Assembly: GCF_018332715.1 (NCBI RefSeq)
Contig: NZ_BOQP01000058.1
Span: forward strand, 1-64,000
Reading direction: 5' to 3'
Length of the DNA stretch: 64,000 nucleotides
Source: Winogradskya consettensis
Lineage (GTDB): Bacteria > Actinomycetota > Actinomycetes > Mycobacteriales > Micromonosporaceae
A model generated the notes under the pieces. It made no database searches, had not been told where the DNA came from, and saw only the letters and a program-made list of their open reading frames with translations. Positions 26,185 to 34,844 of this stretch are shown here, piece after piece (positions within the stretch are counted from its first letter, which is position 1; each line of letters begins with the position of its first letter). A program made the position numbers and the translations under genes.

Positions 26185-26985
26185 ATGGCTGCTGTCTACA
26201 CACATGGGCATCACGAATCGGTCCTGCGCTCCCACCGCTGGCGCACCGCAGAAAATTCGGCGGGCCACCTCCTGCCCCACCTGACCTCCGGCGCGACCCT
26301 GCTCGACGTCGGCTGCGGGCCCGGCACGATCACCGCCGACCTCGCGACGCAGATCACACCCGGGCGCGTCACCGCCCTCGAGATGACGGACGGGGCACTG
26401 GGCCTCGCCCGCGCCGAGATCGCGGGGCGGGGCCTGGCAAACGTCGACTTCGCGGTCGGCGACGTGCACGCTCTTGACTTTCCCGACGACACGTTCGACG
26501 TCGTCCACGCCCACCAGGTCCTGCAACACGTCAGCGACCCGGTCCAGGCCCTGCGCGAGATGCGCCGCGTCACGAAGCCGGGCGGCATCGTCGCGGTCCG
26601 TGACAGCGACTACGCGGCCTTCACGTGGTTCCCCCAGCTGCCCGAGCTCGACGAATGGCTGGACCTCTACGAACGCGTCGCCCGCACCAACGGCGGCGAA
26701 CCCGACGCCGGTCGCCGGCTGCTCTCCTGGGCCCACGCCGCCGGCTTCACCGAGGTGACCGCGACGTCGAGCACCTGGTGCTTCGCCAACGACGAGGACC
26801 GCGCCTGGTGGGGCACGCTGTGGGCCGACCGCATCCTCAAATCCGACATGGCCGGCCAGGCCCTCGCCTCGGGCGCGGCCGAGCAGGAGGACCTCGACCG
26901 CATCTCCGCCGGCTGGCTCACCTGGTCACAGGACCCGGACGGCTGGATGTCCCTGCTGCACGGCGAGTTGATCCTGCGCGCCTGA
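26185..26985 (+). CDS. class I SAM-dependent methyltransferase (UbiE-like)
   Basis: A 266-aa enzyme with the SAM-binding motif I LLDVGCGPGTITADLA, an acidic motif II (TALEMTDG), and VHAHQVLQHVSDPVQALREMRRVTKPGG typical of UbiE/MenG-like methyltransferases. The acceptor is unknown. It is divergent from asd over about 110 bp. GNAT- or quinone-pathway genes are not adjacent, so a role in menaquinone synthesis is not supported. Confidence 0.9.
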   Translation: MAAVYTHGHHESVLRSHRWRTAENSAGHLLPHLTSGATLLDVGCGPGTITADLATQITPGRVTALEMTDGALGLARAEIAGRGLANVDFAVGDVHALDFPDDTFDVVHAHQVLQHVSDPVQALREMRRVTKPGGIVAVRDSDYAAFTWFPQLPELDEWLDLYERVARTNGGEPDAGRRLLSWAHAAGFTEVTATSSTWCFANDEDRAWWGTLWADRILKSDMAGQALASGAAEQEDLDRISAGWLTWSQDPDGWMSLLHGELILRA

Positions 26986-26996
26986 GAAAGAAGGAT

Positions 26997-27635
26997 CTAG
27001 GAGGTCTTCGGGCGATACGCCCAGTGCCACGGCTCCCGCGGGACGTTCTCGTGGAAGCCGTACTTCTCACCGTTCTCCCGCATCCAGGCCTGCGCCTTGG
27101 AGTTCAGGTCGAGGTCGGTCGCCATGCCCCAGCCGTGCTCGCTGGTGCCGGGCTTGGCGGCCAGCCCGCCCTGCGAGTAGAGGCCCTTGCGTTTCGCGAG
27201 GTCGACCTGCTCCTCGTAGGGCCGGTAGGAGTCGGTGATCCCGATGGTCACGCCCTGCGTCTTGGCGTCGGCGATCATCTGGTTCAGGTTCTGCGCCGCG
27301 GGCGCCCAGAGTTTGTGGCCGGTGCTGCCGACCTTCTCCAGCGCGGAGGCGGGGATCTTGCCGTTTCCGTACGCCGCCAACTCGGTCGGAATCCCCTTGC
27401 TGTTCAACGTGTACGACTTGTCGGCGGCGGGGGCGGTGGACGCGGCGGCCGCACCGGTCTGCGTACCCATCGCACTCGCCAGAGCCGTGGCGAACGAGGC
27501 TCCTGAGGCTGTGGTGCTCGTGGTGGCGCCGGTGGTGGTCGAGGTCGTTGCGGGCTTCGTCGCCTGCTGGGTCTGCAGCGCGATCATGCGACTCTGGATG
27601 CTCGCGATGCGACTGTTGACGCCCTCGATCCCCAC
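26997..27635 (-). CDS. M15 family D-Ala-D-Ala carboxypeptidase with a coil N-terminus
   Basis: A 212-aa peptidase. Residues ~105-210 carry the zinc motifs of M15B enzymes: SYRPYEEQ, SEHGWGMATDLDL (HxxxxxxD) and EPWHWAY. Residues 1-22 (GIEGVNSRIASIQSRM) form a short coiled-coil, and residues 25-75 are a Thr/Ala/Ser linker. No standard signal peptide is visible. That N-terminus resembles short leaders I recall on wall hydrolases in actinobacterial flagellar clusters, which would fit a motile-spore genus, but no flagellar gene is in this window. Start is GTG. Confidence 0.85.
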   Translation of the reverse strand: MGIEGVNSRIASIQSRMIALQTQQATKPATTSTTTGATTSTTASGASFATALASAMGTQTGAAAASTAPAADKSYTLNSKGIPTELAAYGNGKIPASALEKVGSTGHKLWAPAAQNLNQMIADAKTQGVTIGITDSYRPYEEQVDLAKRKGLYSQGGLAAKPGTSEHGWGMATDLDLNSKAQAWMRENGEKYGFHENVPREPWHWAYRPKTS

Positions 27636-27715
27636 AGCGTTGCCCCCAAGTCAGTCCGGCCGTTGCCTGTTCTCTTCGGCGCAACCGAACGATCCCTGAG
27701 CCGCAACCGCAGAAG

Positions 27716-28330
27716 TCAGACCGCCAGCGGCAGGTCGATCGTGTGCGCGGTGTGCGACACCTTCGCCTGCAGGTAACGCACGTTGGCGTCGGAGGCGTGC
27801 ACGCCGGTCGGCTGGACCGCGCGCACGTCCACGCCGAGGGTGCGCAGCTGGGTGGCCTTGTCCGGGTTGTTGGTCAGCAGGTCGACCTCGGTGACGCCGA
27901 GCACGCTGAGCATCTGCGCCGCCGCCGTGTAGTCACGTTCGTCGTCGGCGTGCCCGAGCGCCCGGTTCGCCTCGTACGTGTCCATGCCGAGGTCCTGCAG
28001 CGCGTACGCGTCGAGTTTGGCGTAGAGGCCGATGCCGCGCCCCTCCTGCCGCAGGTAGAGCAGGTAGCCCCCGGTCTCGGTGATCCGCTCCACCGCCTCG
28101 CGCAGCTGGGGGCCGCAGTCGCAGCGCTCCGATCCGAACACGTCACCGGTCATGCACTCGGAATGCGGCCGCACGAGCGGCACACTGCCCGGCGCCGGGG
28201 AACCGAGGGCGAGCGCGAGGTGCTCCTTGCCGTCGGCGAGCCCGTCGAAGGTGATCACTTCGGCCGTCGTGGCGTACCCGTCCGCGAATTTGAGCGGCAC
28301 GGTGACGCGGCTGCGAATACCCAGAGACAT
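27716..28330 (-). CDS. ribA: GTP cyclohydrolase II
   Basis: Converts GTP to the first riboflavin intermediate with loss of formate and pyrophosphate. The 204-aa protein has the zinc Cys cluster CMTGDVFGSERCDCGPQL, LRQEGRGIGLYAKL, and DNPDKATQL-type NNPDKATQLRTLGV. It is a stand-alone RibA without the RibB domain. The remaining riboflavin genes are not in the window. A 16-bp inverted repeat lies 19 nt upstream and may be an operator. Confidence 0.94.
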   Translation of the reverse strand: MSLGIRSRVTVPLKFADGYATTAEVITFDGLADGKEHLALALGSPAPGSVPLVRPHSECMTGDVFGSERCDCGPQLREAVERITETGGYLLYLRQEGRGIGLYAKLDAYALQDLGMDTYEANRALGHADDERDYTAAAQMLSVLGVTEVDLLTNNPDKATQLRTLGVDVRAVQPTGVHASDANVRYLQAKVSHTAHTIDLPLAV

Positions 28331-28348
28331 GTCGCGACTCCCTTAGCA

Positions 28349-28364
28349 CTTGATGCTTCAAGTA
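28349..28364. promoter_or_regulatory. inverted repeat upstream of ribA
   Basis: ACTTGA-TGCT-TCAAGT, a perfect 6-bp inverted repeat with a 4-nt centre, lies 19-34 nt upstream of the ribA start. This spacing and shape are typical of MarR-type operators. No cognate regulator gene is adjacent. Confidence 0.5.
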
Positions 28365-28426
28365 CGGATCGACCGTACCCCGCACTTGTTAAGGGATCCA
28401 CGAGCCAAACGTCACAACGGATCAAG

Positions 28427-29569
28427 TCACAGCGAAGGAATTGTCGCGGGCTCGTGCACGTCGTTGCCCTCGATCCGGTCCCGGACCTCCAGATCGAGTT
28501 CCGAGATGCGGTCGCTGCGGTTCGGCAGCAGGTTCGTGACCAGCACAAGGAGGCACCCGATGCCCGCGTAGAGCGCCAGCACCCGCAGGTGCGCGGTCAG
28601 CGGCGCGGCCGGGAAATAGAGATCGTCACGAACCGCTTGCACGCCGGCCCCGGTCGGCAGGTGCTCGCCGACGACCCGGCCGAAGTCCGGCAGGAACTCC
28701 GGCAGGATGCTGGCACCCGAGATCACCGTCCCGAACGTGAAGTAGAGCATCCCGAGCAGCGCACCACCGGGACCGAGCACGGCGACCGCCCCCGCCGTCG
28801 AGGCCGTGATCGCGAGCGAGAGCAGGGCGAAGATGAAGAACAGGTGCGTGTGGTTGGCCCCGGTGCCGACGCCGAACCAGCTCATCGACCACATGACCAC
28901 GGCGGCCGAGCTCAGGGCGTACACAAACAAGGTGGTGAGGTGGCCTGTCGCTCTTATCCAGGATCGGCGGGTGCGCGGGATGAGCCGCCCCAGCCCGACC
29001 GAGGCGATGGTGCCACCGAGCGCGAGCGCCTGGGTGAGAAAGCCCAGTGACGCGCCGTTGACGTCGTCGGCGGGCAGGGGCACCGAATCCGTGATCGGCG
29101 GCGGGATCGCGAGCAGCTGCGCCTGCGCGACGGAGATCGTCTCGCCCTCCTTGGCGAGCGCCGTGAGCTGCTCGGTGTTCTGCTGCGTGATGACACTGAG
29201 ATAGGTGTTACGCAGCAGCGCGGCCGCCGCGGACCCGGCAGCGCTGGCGATGTAGAGCCGCGGCTGCGCCTCGGAGACATCCACCCCGCCGTAGATCTCC
29301 CGGCGGTGGATGCCGATGTCGAGATCCAGCATCGACTTGTAGACCGTGACCTTGAAGACCCCGTCCTTCTCCAGCAACTGCACCACCGCCGCCTCCTTGC
29401 TCTGCGGCGAGACCAGTCCGACAGGTACGTCACGCGGCGTCGCCGCATGCCCCATGCCCAGGTAATAGGCGGTGAGCCCGAGCTGCACGGCAGCACCGGC
29501 GAGGCAGACCACCAGCGCGAACCGGCGGAACTGACGTACCGATTTGATCTGAATGTCCTCCTCGGCCAT
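28427..29569 (-). CDS. polytopic membrane protein resembling ABC-2-type/DUF3533 permeases
   Basis: A 380-aa protein. A first helix at residues ~17-37 is followed by a ~150-residue extracytoplasmic domain (VYKSMLDLDIGIHRREIYGGVD, LLRNTYLSVITQQ), then five or six helices in the C-terminal half. This layout, helix - long outer domain - helix bundle, is that of YhgE/Pip-like and ABC-2 permease proteins. No ATPase gene is adjacent. The ATG 29569 has only a crowded GAGGGG next to it, so the exact start is uncertain. It is a single gene, divergent from a lipoprotein gene. Confidence 0.72.
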   Translation of the reverse strand: MAEEDIQIKSVRQFRRFALVVCLAGAAVQLGLTAYYLGMGHAATPRDVPVGLVSPQSKEAAVVQLLEKDGVFKVTVYKSMLDLDIGIHRREIYGGVDVSEAQPRLYIASAAGSAAAALLRNTYLSVITQQNTEQLTALAKEGETISVAQAQLLAIPPPITDSVPLPADDVNGASLGFLTQALALGGTIASVGLGRLIPRTRRSWIRATGHLTTLFVYALSSAAVVMWSMSWFGVGTGANHTHLFFIFALLSLAITASTAGAVAVLGPGGALLGMLYFTFGTVISGASILPEFLPDFGRVVGEHLPTGAGVQAVRDDLYFPAAPLTAHLRVLALYAGIGCLLVLVTNLLPNRSDRISELDLEVRDRIEGNDVHEPATIPSL

Positions 29570-29726
29570 CCCCTCAGCATTCCGGACATCAACCCACCCC
29601 GGGACCGTTTCTCGACAACGCTCAGCCCCCACTCCCAGATTCGTGCCAGCCGGGCACAACGGGCGATCAACGCCGTGAGCGGCAGGGCAGGCTTCAGCTG
29701 TCAGGCCACCTACGAAGGGATCCCCC

Positions 29727-30383
29727 ATGCGTTCCACCGCCCGCCAACTGCTCCGCCTCCTGCCGGCGGTCGCCATCGCCGCCGTAGCGGCAGGTTGCGC
29801 CGGCACCCCTTCCCCCTCCCCCGTCGGTTTTTCCTCCTCCCCCGCCGCCCCCTCTGCCCCCGCCGTTTCGGAAAGCCCCGCCGTTTCGGAAAGCCCCGCC
29901 GTTTCTGAAAGCCCCGCCGCCCCCGCGGGCAAAAAGATCGGCGCCTGTCGTACGCAGGACATGTCCGCGGTCGTCGGTATGCAGCCCTCGGAGGGTGGCA
30001 GCACCAGCACCGCGATGGTCCAGCTCACCAACAAGGGCGGCAGCGTGTGCGAGGTCGACGGCTGGGCCTCGTTCTCCCTCGTGAACGCCGCCGGCGAGGT
30101 CGTCGAGGTGAAGACCGAGAAGGTCGAGCAGCCCGGCGCCCCGACCGCGACCACGCTCAAGGCCGGCGGGTCCGCCTGGGCAGGGATCAAGTGGAAGAAC
30201 TGCGACAAGGGGAGCAGCGACTGCCCGACCGGCAACACGCTCCGGTTCAACCTGGAGGCGGACACCGACGGCAAGGTCGCCGAGCTCGAGGGATTCCCGG
30301 CACCCGAGAAGAGCAACATCACGATGGGCTCGCTGCAGATCGGCTCGCTGCAGCCGGACCGTCAGGGCGTTGTCGCCTGGTAA
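29727..30383 (+). CDS. DUF4232 lipoprotein
   Basis: A 218-aa exported lipoprotein. The signal peptide ends in a lipobox AAGC (Cys at about residue 24). A Ser/Pro linker with three copies of SESPAV, encoded by 18-bp repeats at 29,863-29,916, leads to a DUF4232 domain with GACRTQDMSA and LTNKGGSVCEVDGWASF. Two Cys pairs could form disulphides. Function unknown; the family is common on actinobacterial surfaces. ATG 29727 has AAGGGA upstream. Confidence 0.85.
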   Translation: MRSTARQLLRLLPAVAIAAVAAGCAGTPSPSPVGFSSSPAAPSAPAVSESPAVSESPAVSESPAAPAGKKIGACRTQDMSAVVGMQPSEGGSTSTAMVQLTNKGGSVCEVDGWASFSLVNAAGEVVEVKTEKVEQPGAPTATTLKAGGSAWAGIKWKNCDKGSSDCPTGNTLRFNLEADTDGKVAELEGFPAPEKSNITMGSLQIGSLQPDRQGVVAW

Positions 30384-30539
30384 GAGATACTTTGCCGCAG
30401 ACCTGTCGCCGTGCGTGTTTCACCGCCACGGTGGCAGGTCCGATGCACTTCTGTCGGGCATCCGCCTGCCTCGTTCCGGACAGCACCCACCCCGCCATAG
30501 TCTGCGGGCAACTTGGTGGTTGTGCTGGAGGCGATCCCG

Positions 30540-30872
30540 ATGTTCATCGCTCGTCCGATCGACGCTGTCGCCGGTCTCTTCCCCGACCGGGCGCATGCCG
30601 AGGCCGCGGTCGCGTCACTCCTGGCCGCTGGTTTCGCCCCTTTTTCAGTACGCCCACAGCAGCCGGACCGGTGCCGCCTGCAGGACTGGGGCCGGGACAC
30701 CACCATCATGAATCTCTACCTCGAGGGCCGCCAGCAGGGCCACGTCCTGCTCATCGTCCCCGCCGGGCGCGCAGACCGCGAACGCGTCGGCCGCCTGCTG
30801 AGCCACCACCACGGGCACGCCGTCTACCACTTCACCGCCGCAGCCGTGGAATCACTCAGCATCCTGGTCTAA
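30540..30872 (+). CDS. hypothetical protein (110 aa)
   Basis: Unrecognised soluble protein with an internal pattern of two similar halves: FPDRAHAEAAVASLLAAGF near the N-terminus, and a GHVLLIVPAGRADRERVGRLL stretch later. It resembles general stress or 'DUF1269-like' small proteins with a ferredoxin-like fold, which is speculative. ATG 30540 follows GGAGG by 8 nt, so it is preferred to the GTG at 30513. Confidence 0.6.
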   Translation: MFIARPIDAVAGLFPDRAHAEAAVASLLAAGFAPFSVRPQQPDRCRLQDWGRDTTIMNLYLEGRQQGHVLLIVPAGRADRERVGRLLSHHHGHAVYHFTAAAVESLSILV

Positions 30873-30953
30873 CTCCGCCCCACGTGATCCCACCCTGCGC
30901 ATATCTCCCCCTCGCCCTCGCCCTCCCTCGCACTCGCCCTCGCCCGCACTCGC

Positions 30954-31095
30954 CTGATCACGGTCCTGGCGTGACCCCGTCCCGGCGTGACCCCGTCCCG
31001 GCGTGACCGCGGTCCTCGCGTGATCGCGGTCCTCGCGTGACCCCGTCCAGATGCGATCCCTGCTGTGTGATCCCGTTCTGATGTGATCCCGGACG
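30954..31095. repeat. degenerate 15-16-bp tandem repeats (GCGTGACCCCGTCC-like)
   Basis: Eight or so imperfect copies of a unit like GGCGTGACCCCGTCC follow each other. The whole interval 30,873-31,592 holds no supported gene: the first part has short CCTCG-type repeats, then this array, then the promoter region of the GAPDH-like gene. Confidence 0.75.
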
Positions 31096-31481
31096 CGCGA
31101 AATGCGTCTTCCGCTTTCGCGAAACGGACGGCGCACTGTGCGAATCCCGCTTCCGGCGTCCCGCGGAGCCGATCCCGGCCGCCCTGAAATAGTTGGCACA
31201 ACGGCGCTGGATAATGCATCCCATTAGCATTCACCAGGCATTACACGGCCTTCGCGCAGCGTGACAGCCGATTTGGTCACACCCCGGTGACCCGTCCGCC
31301 CGCGAGCGCGCGCCCCTTCCAGCCCCGCCAGGACCCGAGCGAGCCACCCGAACACTGACCAACCGGTCCGGAACTGGCCGAATTGGCAGGTGAACGGCAC
31401 TGTCCGCAGAGGACTATCAGGCGCCTCCCGGACCGCGCCGCCCGGGTGCCCGGCTGTGAGCATCCACTCCGGGCACTCCGG

Positions 31482-31510
31482 TTGACGTGCAACTTGCACA
31501 CTCATAGTGT
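31482..31510 (+). promoter_or_regulatory. candidate sigma-70-type promoter of the GAPDH-like gene
   Basis: TTGACG (31482-31487) and TAGTGT (31505-31510) are separated by 17 bp. They lie about 80 bp upstream of the GTG start. The start of transcription would fall near 31517. Confidence 0.55.
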
Positions 31511-31592
31511 CTGGTATGTGACCGCGGGTTTTTCACGGGTACCTTTTCCGCACGGTCACGTCATTCTGATCGAGCGGCCCCGAGGAGTTCTG

Positions 31593-32654
31593 GTGACTGT
31601 CAGACTGGGCATCAACGGATTCGGCCGAATCGGACGATCCGTTATGCGTATCGTGAACCAGACCGTCGATCCCGCAATCACGGTCGCCGCCATTAATGAC
31701 ATCGCCCCGGCGGACCGTTTGGCGTACGGCCTGAAACGCGACAGCCTCCGCGGCCGTTTCCCCGGAACGGTCGAGACCCGCCCCGGCCACCTGCTCGTCA
31801 ACGACCGCGCCGTCCGGGTCTTCCACGAACAGTCCCCCAGCCGCATCCCCTGGTCAGACGCGGACGTCGACGTCGTCATCGAGGCCACGGGCCGCTTCCG
31901 CACCGGCGACGTCGCCCGCGACCACATCACCCACGGCGGCGCCCGCAAGGTCCTCATCAGCGCCTCCGCCGACACCCCCGACGCCTTCCTGATCTGGGGA
32001 GCCAACCACGACACGTACGACCCGGCCCGCCACGACGTCGTCTCCCCCGCCTCCTGCGGCGTCAACGCCCTCTCCATGATGGCCAAGGTCCTGCTCGACC
32101 GCTTCGGCCTCCACGGCGTCAACACCTCCGTGGTCCTGGCCATCCAGGGCTGGCAGAGAGGCCACGACCAGTCGACCGGCACCTCCCGCAACGACCCCCG
32201 CCTCGGCCGCGCCATGAACCAGAGCATCATCCCCCACGACCACGTCGCCGGAGAGCTGGTCAGCGTCGCCCTCCCCCGCCTGGGCGAAATCTGCCACACC
32301 TACTACTGCGTCCCCACCCCCATCGGCTCCCTCGCCGAACTGAGCGGCCTCATCGACCGCCCAGTAACCATCGACGAGGTCAACTCCGCCATGGCCGAAG
32401 CCGCCGCAGGCCCCATGCGAGGCCTCATCGACTACGACCCCGACCCCACAGTCTCCATAGACGTCCTCAACAACCCCGCCTCAGTAATGTTCGACCCCGC
32501 CGGCACCCGCACCACAGCCGACGGCAGACTCAAAGTCCGAGGCTGGTTCGACAACGAATGGGGCTTCTCCCACCGCCTCCTCGACCTCACCCGCCTCCTC
32601 GGCCAACGAGAACCAGCCCGAGCCGGCGCCCGCCTCCACACCGCCACCGTCTGA
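31593..32654 (+). CDS. divergent glyceraldehyde-3-phosphate dehydrogenase paralogue
   Basis: A 353-aa protein with the GAPDH N-terminus (LGINGFGRIGRSVMR) and C-terminus (VRGWFDNEWGFSHRLLDL). Key active-site segments differ from the usual enzyme. The catalytic Cys is kept (Cys155, SPASCGVNALSM in place of SNASCTTNCLAP), but the His of TTIHAYTNDQ appears as Gln185 in LAIQGWQRGHDQ, with a small insertion. This His normally activates the Cys, so dehydrogenase activity is doubtful, unless His191 substitutes. The GTG start has GAGGAG upstream. No pgk or tpi gene is adjacent, which also argues against the main glycolytic copy. Confidence 0.85.
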   Translation: MTVRLGINGFGRIGRSVMRIVNQTVDPAITVAAINDIAPADRLAYGLKRDSLRGRFPGTVETRPGHLLVNDRAVRVFHEQSPSRIPWSDADVDVVIEATGRFRTGDVARDHITHGGARKVLISASADTPDAFLIWGANHDTYDPARHDVVSPASCGVNALSMMAKVLLDRFGLHGVNTSVVLAIQGWQRGHDQSTGTSRNDPRLGRAMNQSIIPHDHVAGELVSVALPRLGEICHTYYCVPTPIGSLAELSGLIDRPVTIDEVNSAMAEAAAGPMRGLIDYDPDPTVSIDVLNNPASVMFDPAGTRTTADGRLKVRGWFDNEWGFSHRLLDLTRLLGQREPARAGARLHTATV

Positions 32655-32681
32655 GCCCCCACCTCAGCCCGCCGCCGGGGA

Positions 32682-33488
32682 CTACTCCTCGAATACGCAG
32701 AGGGCGGCGGTGGCGTCATCGTGCTGTTTGTAACGGGGATGCGTGGCGGCGGCGGGGTCTGCCGTCTCCGTCTGCCGCACCAGCCGGATCAGCTCGCCCG
32801 GGCCGTCCTGCGTGCAAACGTCCAGCAGTTGCCGCCAGTCCAGGATCTTGTACTGCTCGACGGCACAAGATGCGCCGTCGGTGAGCAGGGCCGCACGACG
32901 AACCCGCTCAGGTCCACTCAGGGCAAACCGACCCGTGACCGCCTCATTCGCCGCTTGCGGATTCGCCCCCGCGATCCAATAGCCTCCGGGCTTGTTGGTC
33001 AGGGCGTACTTGCCTGGAACCGGCTTGAGGAACGTGCCGGCCGGCGCTTCCACGCGGAGCCGGGCGATCGTGGTCATGAAGCGTTCATCGGTCAGCGCGG
33101 TGACGACCCGCCCCTGATCGATCACAAGGGTGCAATCGGAAAGAATGAGATATTCGAGTACGCCGACCCCGGCACGAAGCAGGCAGACGGTGGCCGCCGG
33201 GGTGGCGGGATTGTCGAGGTCGCAGCGCCCGCCGTGGTCGGCACGTACCCGCTGGATCGCGCCGGCCAGACTGGACGCCAGCGAATCCCCCGGCTCCTGC
33301 TCGACGACCTGACGCAGCCGGGAAGTAAGACGCCGGACGTACCAAGCCGGGCCGTGCTCGCAGCCCGTATCGATATCCAGCGGCTTCGTCACCCCGTCGA
33401 AGACACCGACCAATGCCCCGACGTGCAGACCGGCGTCCTCGTTCGCGCGCGAGGCCGACCCCGGCTCGGAGGCGATATCAACCCGCAT
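32682..33488 (-). CDS. PP2C-like phosphatase domain protein
   Basis: A 268-aa protein with spaced metal-binding aspartates as in PPM phosphatases: RANEDAGLHVGALVGVFDGV near the start, LLTDGASCAV in the middle, and QHDDATAALCVF at the end. The fold is likely PP2C and the substrate unknown. ATG 33488 is preferred (RVDIASEPGS is the usual first strand); an in-frame ATG at 33506 is possible. It overlaps the gntR gene by 11 nt, so the two are coupled. It may dephosphorylate a kinase target not encoded nearby. Confidence 0.75.
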   Translation of the reverse strand: MRVDIASEPGSASRANEDAGLHVGALVGVFDGVTKPLDIDTGCEHGPAWYVRRLTSRLRQVVEQEPGDSLASSLAGAIQRVRADHGGRCDLDNPATPAATVCLLRAGVGVLEYLILSDCTLVIDQGRVVTALTDERFMTTIARLRVEAPAGTFLKPVPGKYALTNKPGGYWIAGANPQAANEAVTGRFALSGPERVRRAALLTDGASCAVEQYKILDWRQLLDVCTQDGPGELIRLVRQTETADPAAATHPRYKQHDDATAALCVFEE

Positions 33489-34251
33489 CAGGCGCCGGCC
33501 CGTCATCCCAGCCGTACCGCAGCGTCCACAGGTATCCCGGCATCACGTGAATACAGACCTCGATCGGCCGATCCGAGGCCGTATAGGCGACGTGCCAGAT
33601 CTGAAAGACCGGCTGGGCCGCATCCAGACCCAGCGTTCGCTGTTCAGCCTCCGTGGGGGTCCGGACCGTCACATCCTCGGTGAATCTGACCGGCCCCACA
33701 CCAAGTTCAGCCAGCCGACCGTACGATCCCCCGGGCCCCGCGTCCGGTTGTGTCAGCGACTCGGAGTCTTTGGTGACCGACCACGGAAGGTACGAGTCAG
33801 CGATCTGAGTCGGCTCATCATTCGCGTAGAGCACGCGGCTGCGCAGCAGGGACGGCTCCCCCGCACCGAGGCCGAGCACCTTCGCGACGGCAGCGGGCGG
33901 CTCAGCCTGTCCGATCCTGCGATAGTCGGTTCGGGACTTGAGGTTGAGCTTGCGAACCTCGACTTCCCCCGCGCCGGCGCCCTCCCCCCGGGCGGCGTAC
34001 CGAGCCGACGCATCCCGGTGGATCTGGGGCAACGTACGGATGGTCGTCCCCACCCCTCGCTTCACCCTGACGTCCCCCGAGGACCGGAGCAGCCCCACCG
34101 CACGATTGACCGTGACACGGGAAACCCCCAGCTCCTCGGCCAGCCGGTCCTCACTGGGCAGCACCGCGCCCGCCTCGTACGTTCCGTCCTCGATCCTGGC
34201 CCTGAGCAGTTCCGCGATCTGGGCGTACTGCGGCTTCGGGTTCTCGATCAC
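33478..34251 (-). CDS. GntR/UTRA transcription regulator
   Basis: A 257-aa regulator with an N-terminal winged HTH (AQIAELLRARIEDGTYEAG, LPSEDRLAEELGVSRVTVNRAV) and a C-terminal UTRA effector domain (about 95-245). It begins at GTG 34251, and a 14-bp palindrome lies 17 nt upstream. It probably controls its own operon with the PP2C-like gene and the divergent 152-aa gene. The effector ligand is unknown. Confidence 0.9.
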   Translation of the reverse strand: MIENPKPQYAQIAELLRARIEDGTYEAGAVLPSEDRLAEELGVSRVTVNRAVGLLRSSGDVRVKRGVGTTIRTLPQIHRDASARYAARGEGAGAGEVEVRKLNLKSRTDYRRIGQAEPPAAVAKVLGLGAGEPSLLRSRVLYANDEPTQIADSYLPWSVTKDSESLTQPDAGPGGSYGRLAELGVGPVRFTEDVTVRTPTEAEQRTLGLDAAQPVFQIWHVAYTASDRPIEVCIHVMPGYLWTLRYGWDDGPAPDAG

Positions 34252-34267
34252 GCCCCCGCCCTTCGCT

Positions 34268-34281
34268 GTAAGACGTCTTAC
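34268..34281. promoter_or_regulatory. GntR operator candidate (14-bp palindrome)
   Basis: GTAAGACGTCTTAC is a perfect palindrome between the divergent gntR and 152-aa genes. Related half-sites (ATCTTACG, ATTACGTCTTGCG) follow within 50 bp, suggesting an array of binding sites. Confidence 0.7.
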
Positions 34282-34375
34282 CGCCGATCTTACGCCCTCC
34301 TCCCGATGGACGTATTACGTCTTGCGTCCTACATCTCACGAACCTACAGTGATGGACGACGAGAAAGGGGCCACC

Positions 34376-34834
34376 ATGGGGGTTCGGATCGAAGTCGGAA
34401 GCACCAACCAAACGTGCGGCAGCTTGTCCGCTGCTCAAGTCAGCTCGGATCTGATCGAGATCCACCTGAGCGCGGACGGCAACACCAGCGCGTTGCGGCT
34501 GACAAAAGCAGAGGCAGAGGTCTTCTCGCTGACGCTGTCCAAACTCGCCGCCGACGCCGGCAATTCCAGGCTCTACCGACGTCCCCGTGAGGAAACCGGC
34601 ACGACAACCCGCGACGAACTGATCGCGGCACTCCTCACCCTGCCCCGCGACTCAGAGATCGACCTCCAGATCGGCACGGAACACATCGCCATAACTGGCG
34701 TCGCGCCATGGGGAGGCAAAAACTGGGCCGCGCTTCAGTGCCACCGAGCGGACATCAAAGACCTCCTGGGGACCTGGCAGGTGCCGGCCCAGGTCATGGA
34801 GAAAATCGTAGGCGAGCTTCCCCAGCCAGCCTGA
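34376..34834 (+). CDS. hypothetical protein of the GntR divergon (152 aa)
   Basis: I do not recognise the family. The sequence has two parts: an N-terminal region with RLTKAEAEVFSLTLSKLAAD and a C-terminal region with PRDSEIDLQIGTEHIAITGVAPWGGKNW and a helical tail (QVPAQVMEKIVGELP). It looks soluble. ATG 34376 is preferred over 34352 because GAAAGGGG lies 5 nt upstream. The divergent GntR gene and the shared palindrome suggest it is a regulated target. Confidence 0.65.
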   Translation: MGVRIEVGSTNQTCGSLSAAQVSSDLIEIHLSADGNTSALRLTKAEAEVFSLTLSKLAADAGNSRLYRRPREETGTTTRDELIAALLTLPRDSEIDLQIGTEHIAITGVAPWGGKNWAALQCHRADIKDLLGTWQVPAQVMEKIVGELPQPA

Positions 34835-34844
34835 GAAGCCACCG

